Source of the DNA: JAJVIP01 sp964405835
GTDB lineage: Bacteria; Elusimicrobiota; Elusimicrobia; F11
Direction: 5' to 3'
Assembly: GCA_964405835.1 (NCBI GenBank)
Contig: CAYOPN010000005.1
Coordinates: 1 to 64,000 of the forward strand
DNA: 64,000 nt
Shown here piece after piece: positions 50,201 to 57,631 of the stretch (positions are counted from its first letter, which is position 1; each line of letters begins with the position of its first letter). The notes beneath the pieces are model-generated. The model ran no database searches. It had not been told where the DNA came from and saw nothing but the letters and a program-made list of their open reading frames with translations. The position numbers were made by a program, and so were the translations under genes.

Positions 50201-51261
50201 TACCCGCCACCGAAGCCGATCACGCGGACCTTTTTGCGGTTGATTGGCGTCGCGACGGGCGTTCCCACGCCTTGCATGCGCTCGAGCAACCACGCGGCGG
50301 TGGGTTGATGCGTGATTTCAAGTGCGGGGTTTTTTAGGAATGACGAAAGGTAGGAACTTCCCGGTGCGCCAGCTTCAATAGAAAACTTGGGTGTAACAAC
50401 AACGTAAGAAATTTTTTTCTCGCGCAGCCCTTGCGCCATTCTTGGCGTATGGAAACCGCCCACCACCACGACCGCCGATCTCCCTTGTAAATTTTTCACC
50501 ATGAGGTCGCTGCGAATGTCCGCCTCACGATAAAAATTTTCAAACGCCTGAAAATTTTTATGGTCTATGGTCCATTGTCTATGGACCATGGACCGGCTAT
50601 AGGCCTCCCACTCATCCGGCCGCAACGAAAAGTTCACGAGTTTGCGTGACAACAATAAATAGTCGGCGGCCTTAAGCGACCGTTCGCCGTGGTTGAGCGA
50701 TTCCACGGCCCGGTCTTTAATTTTCAATGCGGCGCGATAGGCCTCCACGTTCTTCTGATGATGAACGCGATCATCAATTCCAATAAACGGTGGGAGTTCG
50801 GCGGAACGCGTGATGCCCACATAAGAGGGCGCGCCAAGACGGTTTTCCTTTAGTGCCGACGTCGCCACCGAATTCCGCTTTTTTGTGTCCGGCAAGGAAC
50901 GGAACAGCGAAAAATCAAAAACATCAAAGGCGCCTTCGACCGCGACCAGCGGCGCTTTCTTCCGATCCATCAATGCTCCGAGCACACGCGCGATATTGGC
51001 CTGCGCATCGGGGTTCATGTGAACATCTTGGAGCAACACCACAACAGGACCTTGCGGTATCCCGGAGAAATGAATTTCTTCGATAGTTGCACGGGAAGTG
51101 GGGATGGCGTCGACAAAACCTTTTAAAGAAGAGGTTTGTGCCTCTATGATATGACGCCGCTCTGACCAAACGCTGGACTCAATGGAGTGAGCGAAAAGAC
51201 AGTTGGTGAAAAAGATGGAGATCGCGAGAGAAAACGCGACAAAACGCCCGGACCTATGCAT
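47209..51261 (-). CDS. Giant exported multidomain protein: ChaN-like, M1P-guanylyltransferase-like, HD and FabD-like domains
   Basis: A 1350-residue protein. Signal peptide 1-24 (FTNCLFAHS). About 50-300: ChaN/haem-binding-uptake-like fold with VVVLLQDVHMN (H81) and VVVVGGFHTPRMAQGL. About 344-700: mannose-1-phosphate guanylyltransferase-like, with GGGYSTRFWP, RFEEKPTLA, EWLDMGTYDTL and DGLVVINSADEKALVVP; the usual Lys after the P-loop is lost. About 800-900: HD domain, GEHT then LALHDIGK (H-D near 846). About 1000-1300: FabD-like acyltransferase, GVSHG in place of GHSxG (near 1092), GPH catalytic-His segment (near 1203) and IQAFLEIGPG (near 1279). Residues 223-244 come from an in-frame hairpin pair. 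Lies upstream of glmU. Confidence 0.85.
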   Translation of the reverse strand: MHRSGRFVAFSLAISIFFTNCLFAHSIESSVWSERRHIIEAQTSSLKGFVDAIPTSRATIEEIHFSGIPQGPVVVLLQDVHMNPDAQANIARVLGALMDRKKAPLVAVEGAFDVFDFSLFRSLPDTKKRNSVATSALKENRLGAPSYVGITRSAELPPFIGIDDRVHHQKNVEAYRAALKIKDRAVESLNHGERSLKAADYLLLSRKLVNFSLRPDEWEAYSRSMVHRQWTIDHKNFQAFENFYREADIRSDLMVKNLQGRSAVVVVGGFHTPRMAQGLREKKISYVVVTPKFSIEAGAPGSSYLSSFLKNPALEITHQPTAAWLLERMQGVGTPVATPINRKKVRVIGFGGGYSTRFWPYNKVFEDFTGVGRSLIQQTVDHVTESGFLPPEQVHVVTIPDFEKKMRAQLQAVIPGKNVSVVPVIRSALASFLWTVAEIKVEEPDATLVNLSGDILIKDTAALQAMLDQAILLSQRNGGLVSIGMTPTDNPSDWVRFGAMKGGSGSTLVRFEEKPTLARAGEMVKEGGWLWNLGSQVGPISAFEKILAKHQPRTYELYTQMCAAVAAGDLTKSKELLSQIDIKIQSYTKPGEMVDNSLSNAIVTPAVLAHTVEMLLVAGSFEWLDMGTYDTLRQTLPADEHGNIVRGGPENIRLKNVTNSTLLADPGRKINAENIDGLVVINSADEKALVVPERRASEVNKIAAKDKGPVEGVINIDTQASFVVANSGLVGVLGLFNTAVNLTGNVLTVRGAHEENNTMLGRGKVLAEFGDLNVQPERLIEILSENLFLKNIFLRTAGVDKYVIGEHTIMAIRQFDRYFAHRFRPAHSKKGYSVEIGFFRLVLALHDIGKQSGDSYEQHLYTRAIIEDFLGPNGLGYDEGPVSFAVSLVGGDPIGRFIVYGTKEHFNDGLAQIRAAALNAGFTPIEFFEYLKMYQLSDASSYTSDAYLLTKNGKQFGRPLLDAVFSFDHTENTIRLSELQAARYQLLEQSLRMNETKFGDAELGLLFPSPSSVTEDMTENAKQLYHAYASAKELYDSAARYLGLEVEKLFLQPGDRNLSLYNRLATFLYELALIRALEERLGRRIVPKSMAGVSHGILPALVLAESLDPMEALNYIEKTIAIQDEVIDQVEYAIFQIGGIAFDEVKEFLVPNKVVLTRDASPAHITIAARDVDYEKLKEAIEKKVGSRAKVTYEYPARFKGPHTTFYDKTIPLIRDVVGNLKIKKPVIPIVNVSVPGGVLREVADVVTELVDLFNSPVQWSEAIVGLRMMGIQAFLEIGPGIKLSKYNDVLAPGLFSFSLNNPTTLALVSMLFPLVEDPSELKVSKPEVAGPVFEKDRVLANIRAMKAAA
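50531..50594. repeat. In-frame tandem hairpins in the giant gene
   Basis: First hairpin: TAAAAATTTTCA and its exact complement (50531-50542, 50549-50560). Second: GGTCTATGGTCCAT and ATGGACCATGGACC (50562-50575, 50581-50594, one mismatch). Together they encode residues 223-244, MVHRQWTIDHKNF and following. The second hairpin is internally repetitive (GGTCCAT units). Confidence 0.75.
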
Positions 51262-51328
51262 GAAAAAATGCTACCGAAACGGTCTTAAGATCGTCTTAAT
51301 TACTTGTAAATATTAGGGAGGATTTCTG

Positions 51329-51574
51329 TTACAAGCCGAGGAAGCGTTTTCTGGCAAAGGCCCAGCCGGAGCCGCCTTTTAAATATTTTTCAAAATTTCT
51401 GGCTAAGGATTCGGTCTCAAACGCTGCATAGAAGACCAATTTCCACGGAGCATATGGTTTGCTGGCAAAGGATTGGCCGGTATTGTGTTCGAGGAGGCGC
51501 TTCTTTAAGTCTGTTGTATAACCGTTATAGAGAAGATTATTTTTCTCACTTCTCAGGATATAAGCGTAAAACAT
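51329..51574 (-). CDS. GIY-YIG nuclease-domain protein (UPF0213/YhbQ-like)
   Basis: An 81-residue single-domain GIY-YIG protein: FYAYILRS in the GIY position, LYNGYTTDLKKRLLEHNTG with the catalytic Tyr and Arg, and FEKYLKGGSGWAFARKRF at the end. Free-standing members are common, occur in many copies per genome, and are of uncertain function. It lies between the giant gene and the tRNA. Confidence 0.9.
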   Translation of the reverse strand: MFYAYILRSEKNNLLYNGYTTDLKKRLLEHNTGQSFASKPYAPWKLVFYAAFETESLARNFEKYLKGGSGWAFARKRFLGL

Positions 51575-51593
51575 TCGTCCCCCTGAGCTCCTC

Positions 51594-51624
51594 CCCCACT
51601 ACGCCAAAAGACGGCTTCGTGGGG
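51594..51624. repeat. Palindrome, family G-like, intergenic
   Basis: CCCCACTACGCC, seven bases, GGCTTCGTGGGG. Same plan as the family G elements in mutS (ACTACGC/GCTTCGT core). Noncoding copy beside tRNA-Gln. Confidence 0.75.
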
Positions 51625-51677
51625 TTCGCCCCATGATTAATTTCAGTTCTTGAGGGATTGGTGCAACGAGGGGACCC

Positions 51678-51708
51678 GCCCCACGAAGCGCGCAGCGCGT
51701 AGTGGGGC
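51678..51708. repeat. Palindrome, family G-like, abutting tRNA-Gln
   Basis: GCCCCACGAAGCGCGCAGCGCGTAGTGGGGC, pairing end to end around GCGC. Its last base is the complement of the tRNA discriminator base, so the hairpin starts exactly where the mature tRNA ends. Confidence 0.82.
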
Positions 51709-51778
51709 TCCCGGGCCTGGGCTCGAACCAGGATTACCGGATTCAAAGTCCGATGTCCTACCATTGGACGACCCGGGA
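51708..51778 (-). tRNA. tRNA-Gln (anticodon UUG)
   Basis: A 71-base tRNA. Acceptor stem TCCCGGG/CCCGGGA with discriminator G, D-arm GTCC/GGAC, anticodon arm TCGGA-CTTTGAA-TCCGG (anticodon TTG), variable loop TAAT and T-arm CCTGG-TTCGAGC-CCAGG. CCA is not encoded. In cells with GatCAB, as here, this tRNA is first charged with Glu and then amidated. Confidence 0.95.
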
Positions 51779-51841
51779 AAAAAGCGGGCGGATCGTACTA
51801 AAAGGCGGTGTTAACTAGAAAGAAAGCCCACGAACGGGACT

Positions 51842-53479
51842 TTAAAATCTGGATCGTTTTTCAGAAGTTATGCCGAATTTGACGCCCGACTGGACCGACA
51901 CCACCAACCGCGAATTCTGCTGGTTATCATTGAGCACATAGGCCAGGTCTATCCGTAGCGGTTCGTTGCGACTCGAACGTGACATGGCGATCCGAAAACT
52001 GAGACCAACCGAGCTGCGCAAATCTGATAAACCCGCGTTGTAACTTCCGCCCCAGGCATAACCGGAATCAAAGAACACGGCCGCTCCGAACGACATCAAA
52101 TGCAAAACGTCCTCAGCGAGAAAAAGCCGGTCTTCAATGTTGATAAGCAACCTTCTTTCTCCTGAAAATTGTTCATTGGCATATCCGCGCAGACCGGTGT
52201 CTTCTCCGAGGAGCAACTGTTCCTCCGGGTCCAAGCGGTAACCGTGGTCGTAAGAAAGGTGGCCCGCCAGCGTGTTTTTCGGGCGCAGCCGTTTGAAATA
52301 TTGGAGGTCCAAATTGGCCAGCAGATTGTCGGTTTGATCCCCGGAAATGCGCGAGCGGTATTTAAATGCCGCCAATCCAAAATGCCCGGGGCCGAACTGA
52401 TGGCCAATGTTCCCCGAAAACTTCGGCAATCCTTCCGACTTTTGGTTGTTCGCCCAATTTTGACCCAACCCCAAACCGGCGCCAGCCCCCGCTCCAAGAT
52501 TAAAATCTTCATCCCGGTCAAATTTTTCAATGTGGCGTTCTTTAATAAAATTGATTTGCTGCCAATTGAACCCGGCCTCCACAACACTCAAATCAAGCTC
52601 GGGTTTTAAAATCCCATCCGCATTACCACTGACTTCCTCGTATTTTCGATTTTCATGGCGGAACCCCAGCGTTCCTTGCCGCGTCGTTTTCGTGGTGGAA
52701 TTAAATGATTTTCCCAAAACGAGCGATGATTCCCGGCCTTGCTTGCGGAACCGTGCCACCTCTCTCCCCTCTTGAAAGGCCGGCAAAATTTCCTCGCTGA
52801 AAAAATTTGAAACCTCAAACGAATAGCGTGACAGCGTGGAACGGAACGGTTTGGACAACGAGGCCCCGTATTCGCGGAAATCCGTCCCGTGCAAATACTC
52901 CCCATTTAATTCCAATTTACTGCCCATGAGTTGCTGGTCCCGGTATGCGAAGGAATTGTACGTCCCTTCTGGACGGTGGTGCACAAAGGCGCTGATGCGT
53001 TTTCCGGATCCCAGAAAGTTCCTCTCCACCAACCCGAATTTGTTGGAGGATTTATTGCCCACCCGGCTGAAATTGAATTGGGGTTCCAACGTCCAGGTGT
53101 CTTTGGTGTGAACGATGATGTCCACTTTGCTATCCGGCGATTCCTGCGGGGTGACTTTTACGCGTCGCAAAAAGTTGAAACGGCGGATATTTCTCTCGGA
53201 CTCCTGGACCAAATCCGGATCGTAGGGATCCCCCTCTTTAAATAGCAGTTCGCGGCGAATGACCCCGTTGTTCGTTTGGATGTGCAGGAAATTGGTCGTT
53301 CGGTAGAACCATTTGTCTTCGGAAGGATTGGCGGTATTGAAGATGTCCTCCGCCTCAATCATGATTCGGCCGATCGGCATCCCCTTCGTTATCTCGGCGC
53401 GGAGGGGGGCGGTCAGCAGGAGTGTAAATAACGAAATTTGTGGCCAATTCGAGAGCCATTTCTCAGGGGCATTTTTCAT
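51842..53479 (-). CDS. BamA/TamA-like outer membrane protein (POTRA plus barrel)
   Basis: A 545-residue exported protein, signal peptide to about residue 29. One or two POTRA-like units follow (about 60-150): TNNGVIRRELLFKEGDPYDPDLVQESERNIRRFNFLRRVKVTP. The rest is a Bac_surface_Ag/Omp85 barrel with the lid-lock-like ENTLAGHLS, DTGLRGYANEQFSGERRLLINIEDRLFL motif, the typical RGY of the family. With so few POTRA domains it is probably not the main BamA but a TamA- or patatin-type secretion or assembly protein. Confidence 0.85.
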   Translation of the reverse strand: MKNAPEKWLSNWPQISLFTLLLTAPLRAEITKGMPIGRIMIEAEDIFNTANPSEDKWFYRTTNFLHIQTNNGVIRRELLFKEGDPYDPDLVQESERNIRRFNFLRRVKVTPQESPDSKVDIIVHTKDTWTLEPQFNFSRVGNKSSNKFGLVERNFLGSGKRISAFVHHRPEGTYNSFAYRDQQLMGSKLELNGEYLHGTDFREYGASLSKPFRSTLSRYSFEVSNFFSEEILPAFQEGREVARFRKQGRESSLVLGKSFNSTTKTTRQGTLGFRHENRKYEEVSGNADGILKPELDLSVVEAGFNWQQINFIKERHIEKFDRDEDFNLGAGAGAGLGLGQNWANNQKSEGLPKFSGNIGHQFGPGHFGLAAFKYRSRISGDQTDNLLANLDLQYFKRLRPKNTLAGHLSYDHGYRLDPEEQLLLGEDTGLRGYANEQFSGERRLLINIEDRLFLAEDVLHLMSFGAAVFFDSGYAWGGSYNAGLSDLRSSVGLSFRIAMSRSSRNEPLRIDLAYVLNDNQQNSRLVVSVQSGVKFGITSEKRSRF

Positions 53480-53548
53480 GCACTCCCAGTATGGGAGGTG
53501 AACCTTAACGGGGGGTTAAGCGGGAATTAAGGCTTTTTAATGTAGTGG

Positions 53549-54379
53549 CTACCGGGCTATGGTGTGAACTAGAAAGGCGTCCCAAGGACGGGACTTTAAC
53601 GCGCGGAGCACGCGCTGCCCGCCGCTTTTTCCGGCGACAAACCCGAACACCGTGGAACCGGAACCCGACATCATGACGCCGGTGCAACCCAAATCCATCA
53701 ACGCTTGTTTGGCTTTGGCGATGGCCGGAAATTTTTTCAGGATGATGGGCTCGAACGAATTGAAATATTTTGCCGGCGGTCGCACGCGAGAACGGTTTGC
53801 ATCCAACATCCGGTACGCAAGCGGTGTAGAAACGTGGACCTTCGGGTAAACCAACACGAGCCACTTCTTTGGGCCGCTCTTGAGAGGTGTCAATTTCTCG
53901 CCAATGCCCGTGGCTTTTGCGAGACCACCACGGAGAAAGAAAGCGACATCCGCGCCAAGTTTGGGCGCCAATTTCTTAAGAACAGCAGGAACGGCCCTTG
54001 GCTTTTTCTTTTTCCCAGTCCATAACAACCAGCCCCCCCACAACGCCGCGGCCGCATCGGACGATCCTCCACCCAAGCCGGCGCCCATGGGGATTTTCTT
54101 GGTGAGATGGACTTTCATTCCAGCGCTCACATCCAATTTCTCCCGGAGTGTTTCCAGTGCGCGAACGACAATGTTGTCGGAGCCGGTCGACAGACGGCCC
54201 TCACCCTTGGTCCCTCTCCCCTTGAGGGAGAGGGATATAGGGTGAGGGGTCGTTGTGAACGAGAGCGTGTCATGCAGCGATATTTCCTGAAATATTGTCT
54301 TTAAGGAGTGATAACCATCCGCGCGGCGCGGACCGATATCGAGATGCAGGTTGATTTTGGCGCGGGCCTTGAGGATCAA
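53549..54379 (-). CDS. ispE: 4-diphosphocytidyl-2-C-methyl-D-erythritol kinase
   Basis: A 276-residue GHMP kinase of the MEP isoprenoid pathway. MILKARAKINLHLDIG at the start, the ATP-loop IPMGAGLGGGSSDAAAAL and the C-terminal GCTGVMMSGSGSTVFG are complete. The start is TTG at 54379, overlapping the stop of the TPR gene as TTGA. Residues 44-61 (TPHPISLSLKGRGTKGEG) come from a 51-base palindrome inserted in frame after the second strand. Its last 15 codons resemble a short sequence after the BamA-like gene. Confidence 0.94.
   Translation of the reverse strand: MILKARAKINLHLDIGPRRADGYHSLKTIFQEISLHDTLSFTTTPHPISLSLKGRGTKGEGRLSTGSDNIVVRALETLREKLDVSAGMKVHLTKKIPMGAGLGGGSSDAAAALWGGWLLWTGKKKKPRAVPAVLKKLAPKLGADVAFFLRGGLAKATGIGEKLTPLKSGPKKWLVLVYPKVHVSTPLAYRMLDANRSRVRPPAKYFNSFEPIILKKFPAIAKAKQALMDLGCTGVMMSGSGSTVFGFVAGKSGGQRVLRALKSRPWDAFLVHTIAR
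54198..54248. repeat. In-frame palindromic element in ispE, family C
   Basis: CCCTCACCCT ... CCCTCTCCC, CTTGA, GGGAGAGGG ... AGGGTGAGGG: two nested stems, 51 bases, a multiple of three. Adds 17 residues to IspE. Confidence 0.92.
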
Positions 54380-56592
54380 CGGAGAACGGGAGAGGAATCT
54401 GCGGTCGCAGCGCTGATAACGGCCGGTGCCAGGAAGTCGAGCCGCAGCGTAAACGACGACGGCCCTGCGTATTTCCACTCCAATGATTTCGGCAGCGCCG
54501 CCGATTGGGGCGTTTGATAATCGCCGAACGTTAAACTTTCCATGCCTTCGCCGTCATCCCACGTCAAACGGCGGACCATGCCGGACTCGGCATCAAACGC
54601 AATTTGAAATCCGCCGGAAGTAGCCGTCAACTGACCGCCCTTTTCGACGGGATTTTGCGCGAGCGCGGCCAAATCGACGTTCTTGAAAACCTCGGCGGAC
54701 AACAGCGGCTCAATGCGGTCGAACGCGCGCGTCACAAAGAATTCCACATTTTGAAATTGCGGATGGAGCGCACCGTATTTGGCGGGTTTTCCGTGTTTTT
54801 TTACGAGCTGCATCACCGGCCCCGTCAATGGTCCTGGGATTTCCACATCCAGCGTATCGTTGCGCTCGTAGGTAAATTGCGCGTTTGATTTCGCGCAAGG
54901 TTTGGTTTGGCAGACGGTGACCTGCACAAGGCCTCTGACCGACTCAATATCGCCGAAATTTGAAAGCGCGCGCTTAACAAACAGGCCGATCTTGTCGTTC
55001 TTCGCGATGCGCTTCATGGCCTTGTTGACTTTCTCGCGCACGCCTTTGTTTTTGGGGTCGGTGCGCAATGCTTCGTCCCACGCCAGGATCGCTTCCGACA
55101 CTTCGCCGCCGGCCATCAACACATCGCCATAATGGTCCCAGATGACGTCGTCGCGCACGCGCTCGGTGGCCTCGCGCAGAAAATCTTTCGCCTTGTCGAG
55201 CTTGCCCATCCGGAAATAAACCCAGCCCATCGAATCCAGATAAGCGGGATTGTGCGGCTCGAGGCCGATCGCATCGGCAACCAGTTTTTCCGCTTCGTCC
55301 AGGTTCCGGTTCCGGTCGGCCAAACTGTACCCCAGATAATTGAGCGCCATATGAAAATCAGGACGAAGCCGGATGGCCGCGCGCAGCTCCACTTCAGCCT
55401 TTGGAAAACGTTTGGTGCGGTCGTAAAGCGTGGCCAGATGGAAATGTGCTTCGGCGTCGTTGGGATCGATTTCAAGAATGCGACGGAACGTTTTTTCGGC
55501 ATTGCTGGATTGTTTGGCCTGCTCGTAGGCCACCGCGAGGTAATTGAGAAAATCCGTATTGGCGGGATCGGAATCGGACAAACGCTTCAGCACTTTTACG
55601 GCTTCATCGTATTCCCCGGCCTGGGAATAATAATAAGACAACCGCAACAACACGCCCGGTTCGTTGCCGACGTCCGGAATATTTTTCAGCAACCGGATCG
55701 CCTCCTTCCAGTCGCCGCGGTTTTCGGCCAGAAGGGCCAGCCAGAAATTTGCGCCCGGGCTGTTCGGCGCCACGGCCTGCGCTTTGGTGAAAGCTTCGGT
55801 GGCATTCGCCATGTCGTTGCTGCGATAACGAAGCTCGCCCACGCGCAACAAAAGCGGCAGGTTTGTCGGGTCCTGAGTGAGCACACCTTCGTAGTGCGAA
55901 ATGGCGGTGGCCGTGTCGAAATTAATTTCGGCGATCTGCGCCAGCGACAGGTGCGCGCGCACGGAATTCGGCGAGAGCGCCAGCACATCTTCCCAGGTTT
56001 CGCCCGCGCGTTTTAAATCGTTGGTGCTCTGATAGACCTGCGCCAACCGCTCCTGGATTTCCACTTCGTTCGGATGGCGGGCAAGAAAATCTTTGTAGAG
56101 ACGGATCGCTTCTTTGGGATCTTTCGGCGTGACGGCGCCGGCCAGACTGATCAACGCCTCCGCTTCATCGGGATCGAGCGACAATGCTTTCCGTAATCGC
56201 GCTTCGGCTTTTTCGGAATCGCCCAACGCCCAATGGATCTGCCCGGCGATGATTAACGCGCGCACATCTTTGGGATCGATTTCGATGGACCGTTCGATTT
56301 CTTCGGCCGCTTTCGAGACCTGCCCCAAACGGAGCGACAATTCCGCGGCGGTCCGGTGCAAAAACGCACTTTCAGGAGCTTCTTCCAACGCGCGATCCAC
56401 TTCCACGCGCGCCGCGGCGTAATTTCCTTGGGATTCAAGCAGGAGGGCTTTCAGATAAGACTGGTGCGCGTTGCCAGATTGGCCGGTGGGGGCTGCCGAC
56501 AAAGTACCAATCATCAAGAACCAAAATCCAAATACCAATGCATTGATAGATTGGAATTTGAAGCTTGATGATTGGTACTTGATCATTTTCAA
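54376..56592 (-). CDS. TPR protein with C-terminal LolB-like domain
   Basis: A 738-residue protein with about fifteen tetratricopeptide repeats (about 40-560; e.g. DPKDVRALIIAGQIHWALGDSEKAEARLRKALSLDPDE) and a C-terminal beta domain (about 570-738; GLVQVTVCQTKP, FQIAFDAESGMVRRLTWDD) like LolB/DUF4292, which bind lipoprotein lipid. The ATG overlaps the rimI stop as ATGA. Residues 5-30, including the hydrophobic ALVFGFWFLMIGTLSAA of the signal peptide, are encoded by a 75-base palindrome. It may help place lipoproteins or glycans in the outer membrane. Confidence 0.82.
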   Translation of the reverse strand: MKMIKYQSSSFKFQSINALVFGFWFLMIGTLSAAPTGQSGNAHQSYLKALLLESQGNYAAARVEVDRALEEAPESAFLHRTAAELSLRLGQVSKAAEEIERSIEIDPKDVRALIIAGQIHWALGDSEKAEARLRKALSLDPDEAEALISLAGAVTPKDPKEAIRLYKDFLARHPNEVEIQERLAQVYQSTNDLKRAGETWEDVLALSPNSVRAHLSLAQIAEINFDTATAISHYEGVLTQDPTNLPLLLRVGELRYRSNDMANATEAFTKAQAVAPNSPGANFWLALLAENRGDWKEAIRLLKNIPDVGNEPGVLLRLSYYYSQAGEYDEAVKVLKRLSDSDPANTDFLNYLAVAYEQAKQSSNAEKTFRRILEIDPNDAEAHFHLATLYDRTKRFPKAEVELRAAIRLRPDFHMALNYLGYSLADRNRNLDEAEKLVADAIGLEPHNPAYLDSMGWVYFRMGKLDKAKDFLREATERVRDDVIWDHYGDVLMAGGEVSEAILAWDEALRTDPKNKGVREKVNKAMKRIAKNDKIGLFVKRALSNFGDIESVRGLVQVTVCQTKPCAKSNAQFTYERNDTLDVEIPGPLTGPVMQLVKKHGKPAKYGALHPQFQNVEFFVTRAFDRIEPLLSAEVFKNVDLAALAQNPVEKGGQLTATSGGFQIAFDAESGMVRRLTWDDGEGMESLTFGDYQTPQSAALPKSLEWKYAGPSSFTLRLDFLAPAVISAATADSSPVLR
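56504..56578. repeat. Palindromic element encoding a signal peptide, family D
   Basis: Perfect 15-base arms GTACCAATCATCAAG (56504-56518) and complement (56564-56578), with inner pairing AAATCCAA/TTGGAATTT around ATGCAT. AT-rich, unlike families A-C. It starts 14 bases after the ATG of the TPR gene. Confidence 0.93.
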
Positions 56593-57020
56593 AGTTCCTT
56601 TCTCATAATGTAGGCATCTTCCCCGCGGGGATAAGAATTTTCCCGCTGTTCCAAAAATTCAAATCCGAGTTTGATGTAGAGGCCGATCGCGGGGAGGTTG
56701 GTTGTGTCCACATCCAACAGCACTTCTTCCGCGCCGGCGCTAGCGGCCCACATCATAACTTTTTGGAGCATTTCGGCTCCCGCGCCTTTCCGCCGCCCGT
56801 CGGGTGCAACCATCATGTTTTCAAGATAGGCTTCTTCGTCCACAACCTTTATTACCGCAAAACCGCGCACGCCATCGCCAGTCTCATAAACCAATGTGTC
56901 CGCTGGGAAACCCGCGGCTTTCCAGGGATATGGCCGCTCCGCCGCTTCCCACGAAGCGAACAACGCCGCATCGCCCTCGCGAAGCGGTCTTAGACCAAAT
57001 TCTTTGAGCGTTCCGCCCAT
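56589..57020 (-). CDS. rimI: GNAT acetyltransferase, RimI-like
   Basis: A 143-residue N-acetyltransferase: ENMMVAPDGRRKGAGAEMLQKVMMWA is the acetyl-CoA binding turn, and NLPAIGLYIKLGFEFLEQRENSY the conserved C-terminal part. Position between tsaB and the TPR gene matches RimI, which acetylates S18, although its exact substrate cannot be read from sequence. The start overlaps tsaB by 31 bases; a shorter version starting later is possible. Confidence 0.85.
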   Translation of the reverse strand: MGGTLKEFGLRPLREGDAALFASWEAAERPYPWKAAGFPADTLVYETGDGVRGFAVIKVVDEEAYLENMMVAPDGRRKGAGAEMLQKVMMWAASAGAEEVLLDVDTTNLPAIGLYIKLGFEFLEQRENSYPRGEDAYIMRKEL

Positions 57021-57631
57021 GACGGTTGAAGGTACAACGGATGCGCTTTCTCAAAATGAAAATGGGCCTGCCACGTCGAAGCCGCCTTTTGGCGAAGACG
57101 GGTGATGGCCAATTCCGCAATCGCGTTTGGATGCGGTGGTGTTTCAACGACAATGGCTTTGGGATATTTCCGGCGGCAAGCGGCCAAATCTTTAGCGGGA
57201 CCCCACGCCGGCGCGCGCAATTGTTTACCGTCGCGATAGACCGCAGAGAAAACTTCTCCGGACGTGGCGGGCAACCATGGGATGACCGTTTCTTGTTTGC
57301 TTCCAATCAGGTGGGCCATTGCCTCCAAACTGTTCACGCCCACGACCGGAACTCCAAGTCCCTGCGCCAATGTCCGCGCCACGGTCAGCCCCACACGAAC
57401 ACCGGTGAAACTTCCCGGTCCAATGTCGACCGCGATGAGCGCCAAGTCACGTTTCGACAATTTTGACTGCTTCAAAAGTTTTCCGATCAGCGGAACGAGC
57501 ACATCGGATTGCTTAACGGTCGGCGTCTCATAATAAATGGAGACTGTCCTCGGCGCGCCGGAAGGCCCGAACCGGTACAGACCGACCCCGAGTTGACGCT
57601 GGGTCGTCTCAATCGATAGACAGATTTTCAA
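56990..57631 (-). CDS. tsaB: tRNA t6A biosynthesis protein TsaB
   Basis: A 213-residue scaffold protein of the TsaBDE complex that makes N6-threonylcarbamoyladenosine at tRNA position 37. SIETTQRQLGVGLY, DIGPGSFTGVRVGLTVARTLAQGLGVPVVGVNSLEAMA are typical. I use the TTG at 57631 (MKICLSIETT), which gives the normal N-terminus; a GTG 33 bases earlier is possible. It overlaps tsaE by 23 bases. Confidence 0.93.
   Translation of the reverse strand: MKICLSIETTQRQLGVGLYRFGPSGAPRTVSIYYETPTVKQSDVLVPLIGKLLKQSKLSKRDLALIAVDIGPGSFTGVRVGLTVARTLAQGLGVPVVGVNSLEAMAHLIGSKQETVIPWLPATSGEVFSAVYRDGKQLRAPAWGPAKDLAACRRKYPKAIVVETPPHPNAIAELAITRLRQKAASTWQAHFHFEKAHPLYLQPSWAERSKNLV

Noticed and set aside
51546..51764. 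72-codon minus-strand frame over the tRNA
   Set aside because: It runs through tRNA-Gln and two palindromes; no protein features.
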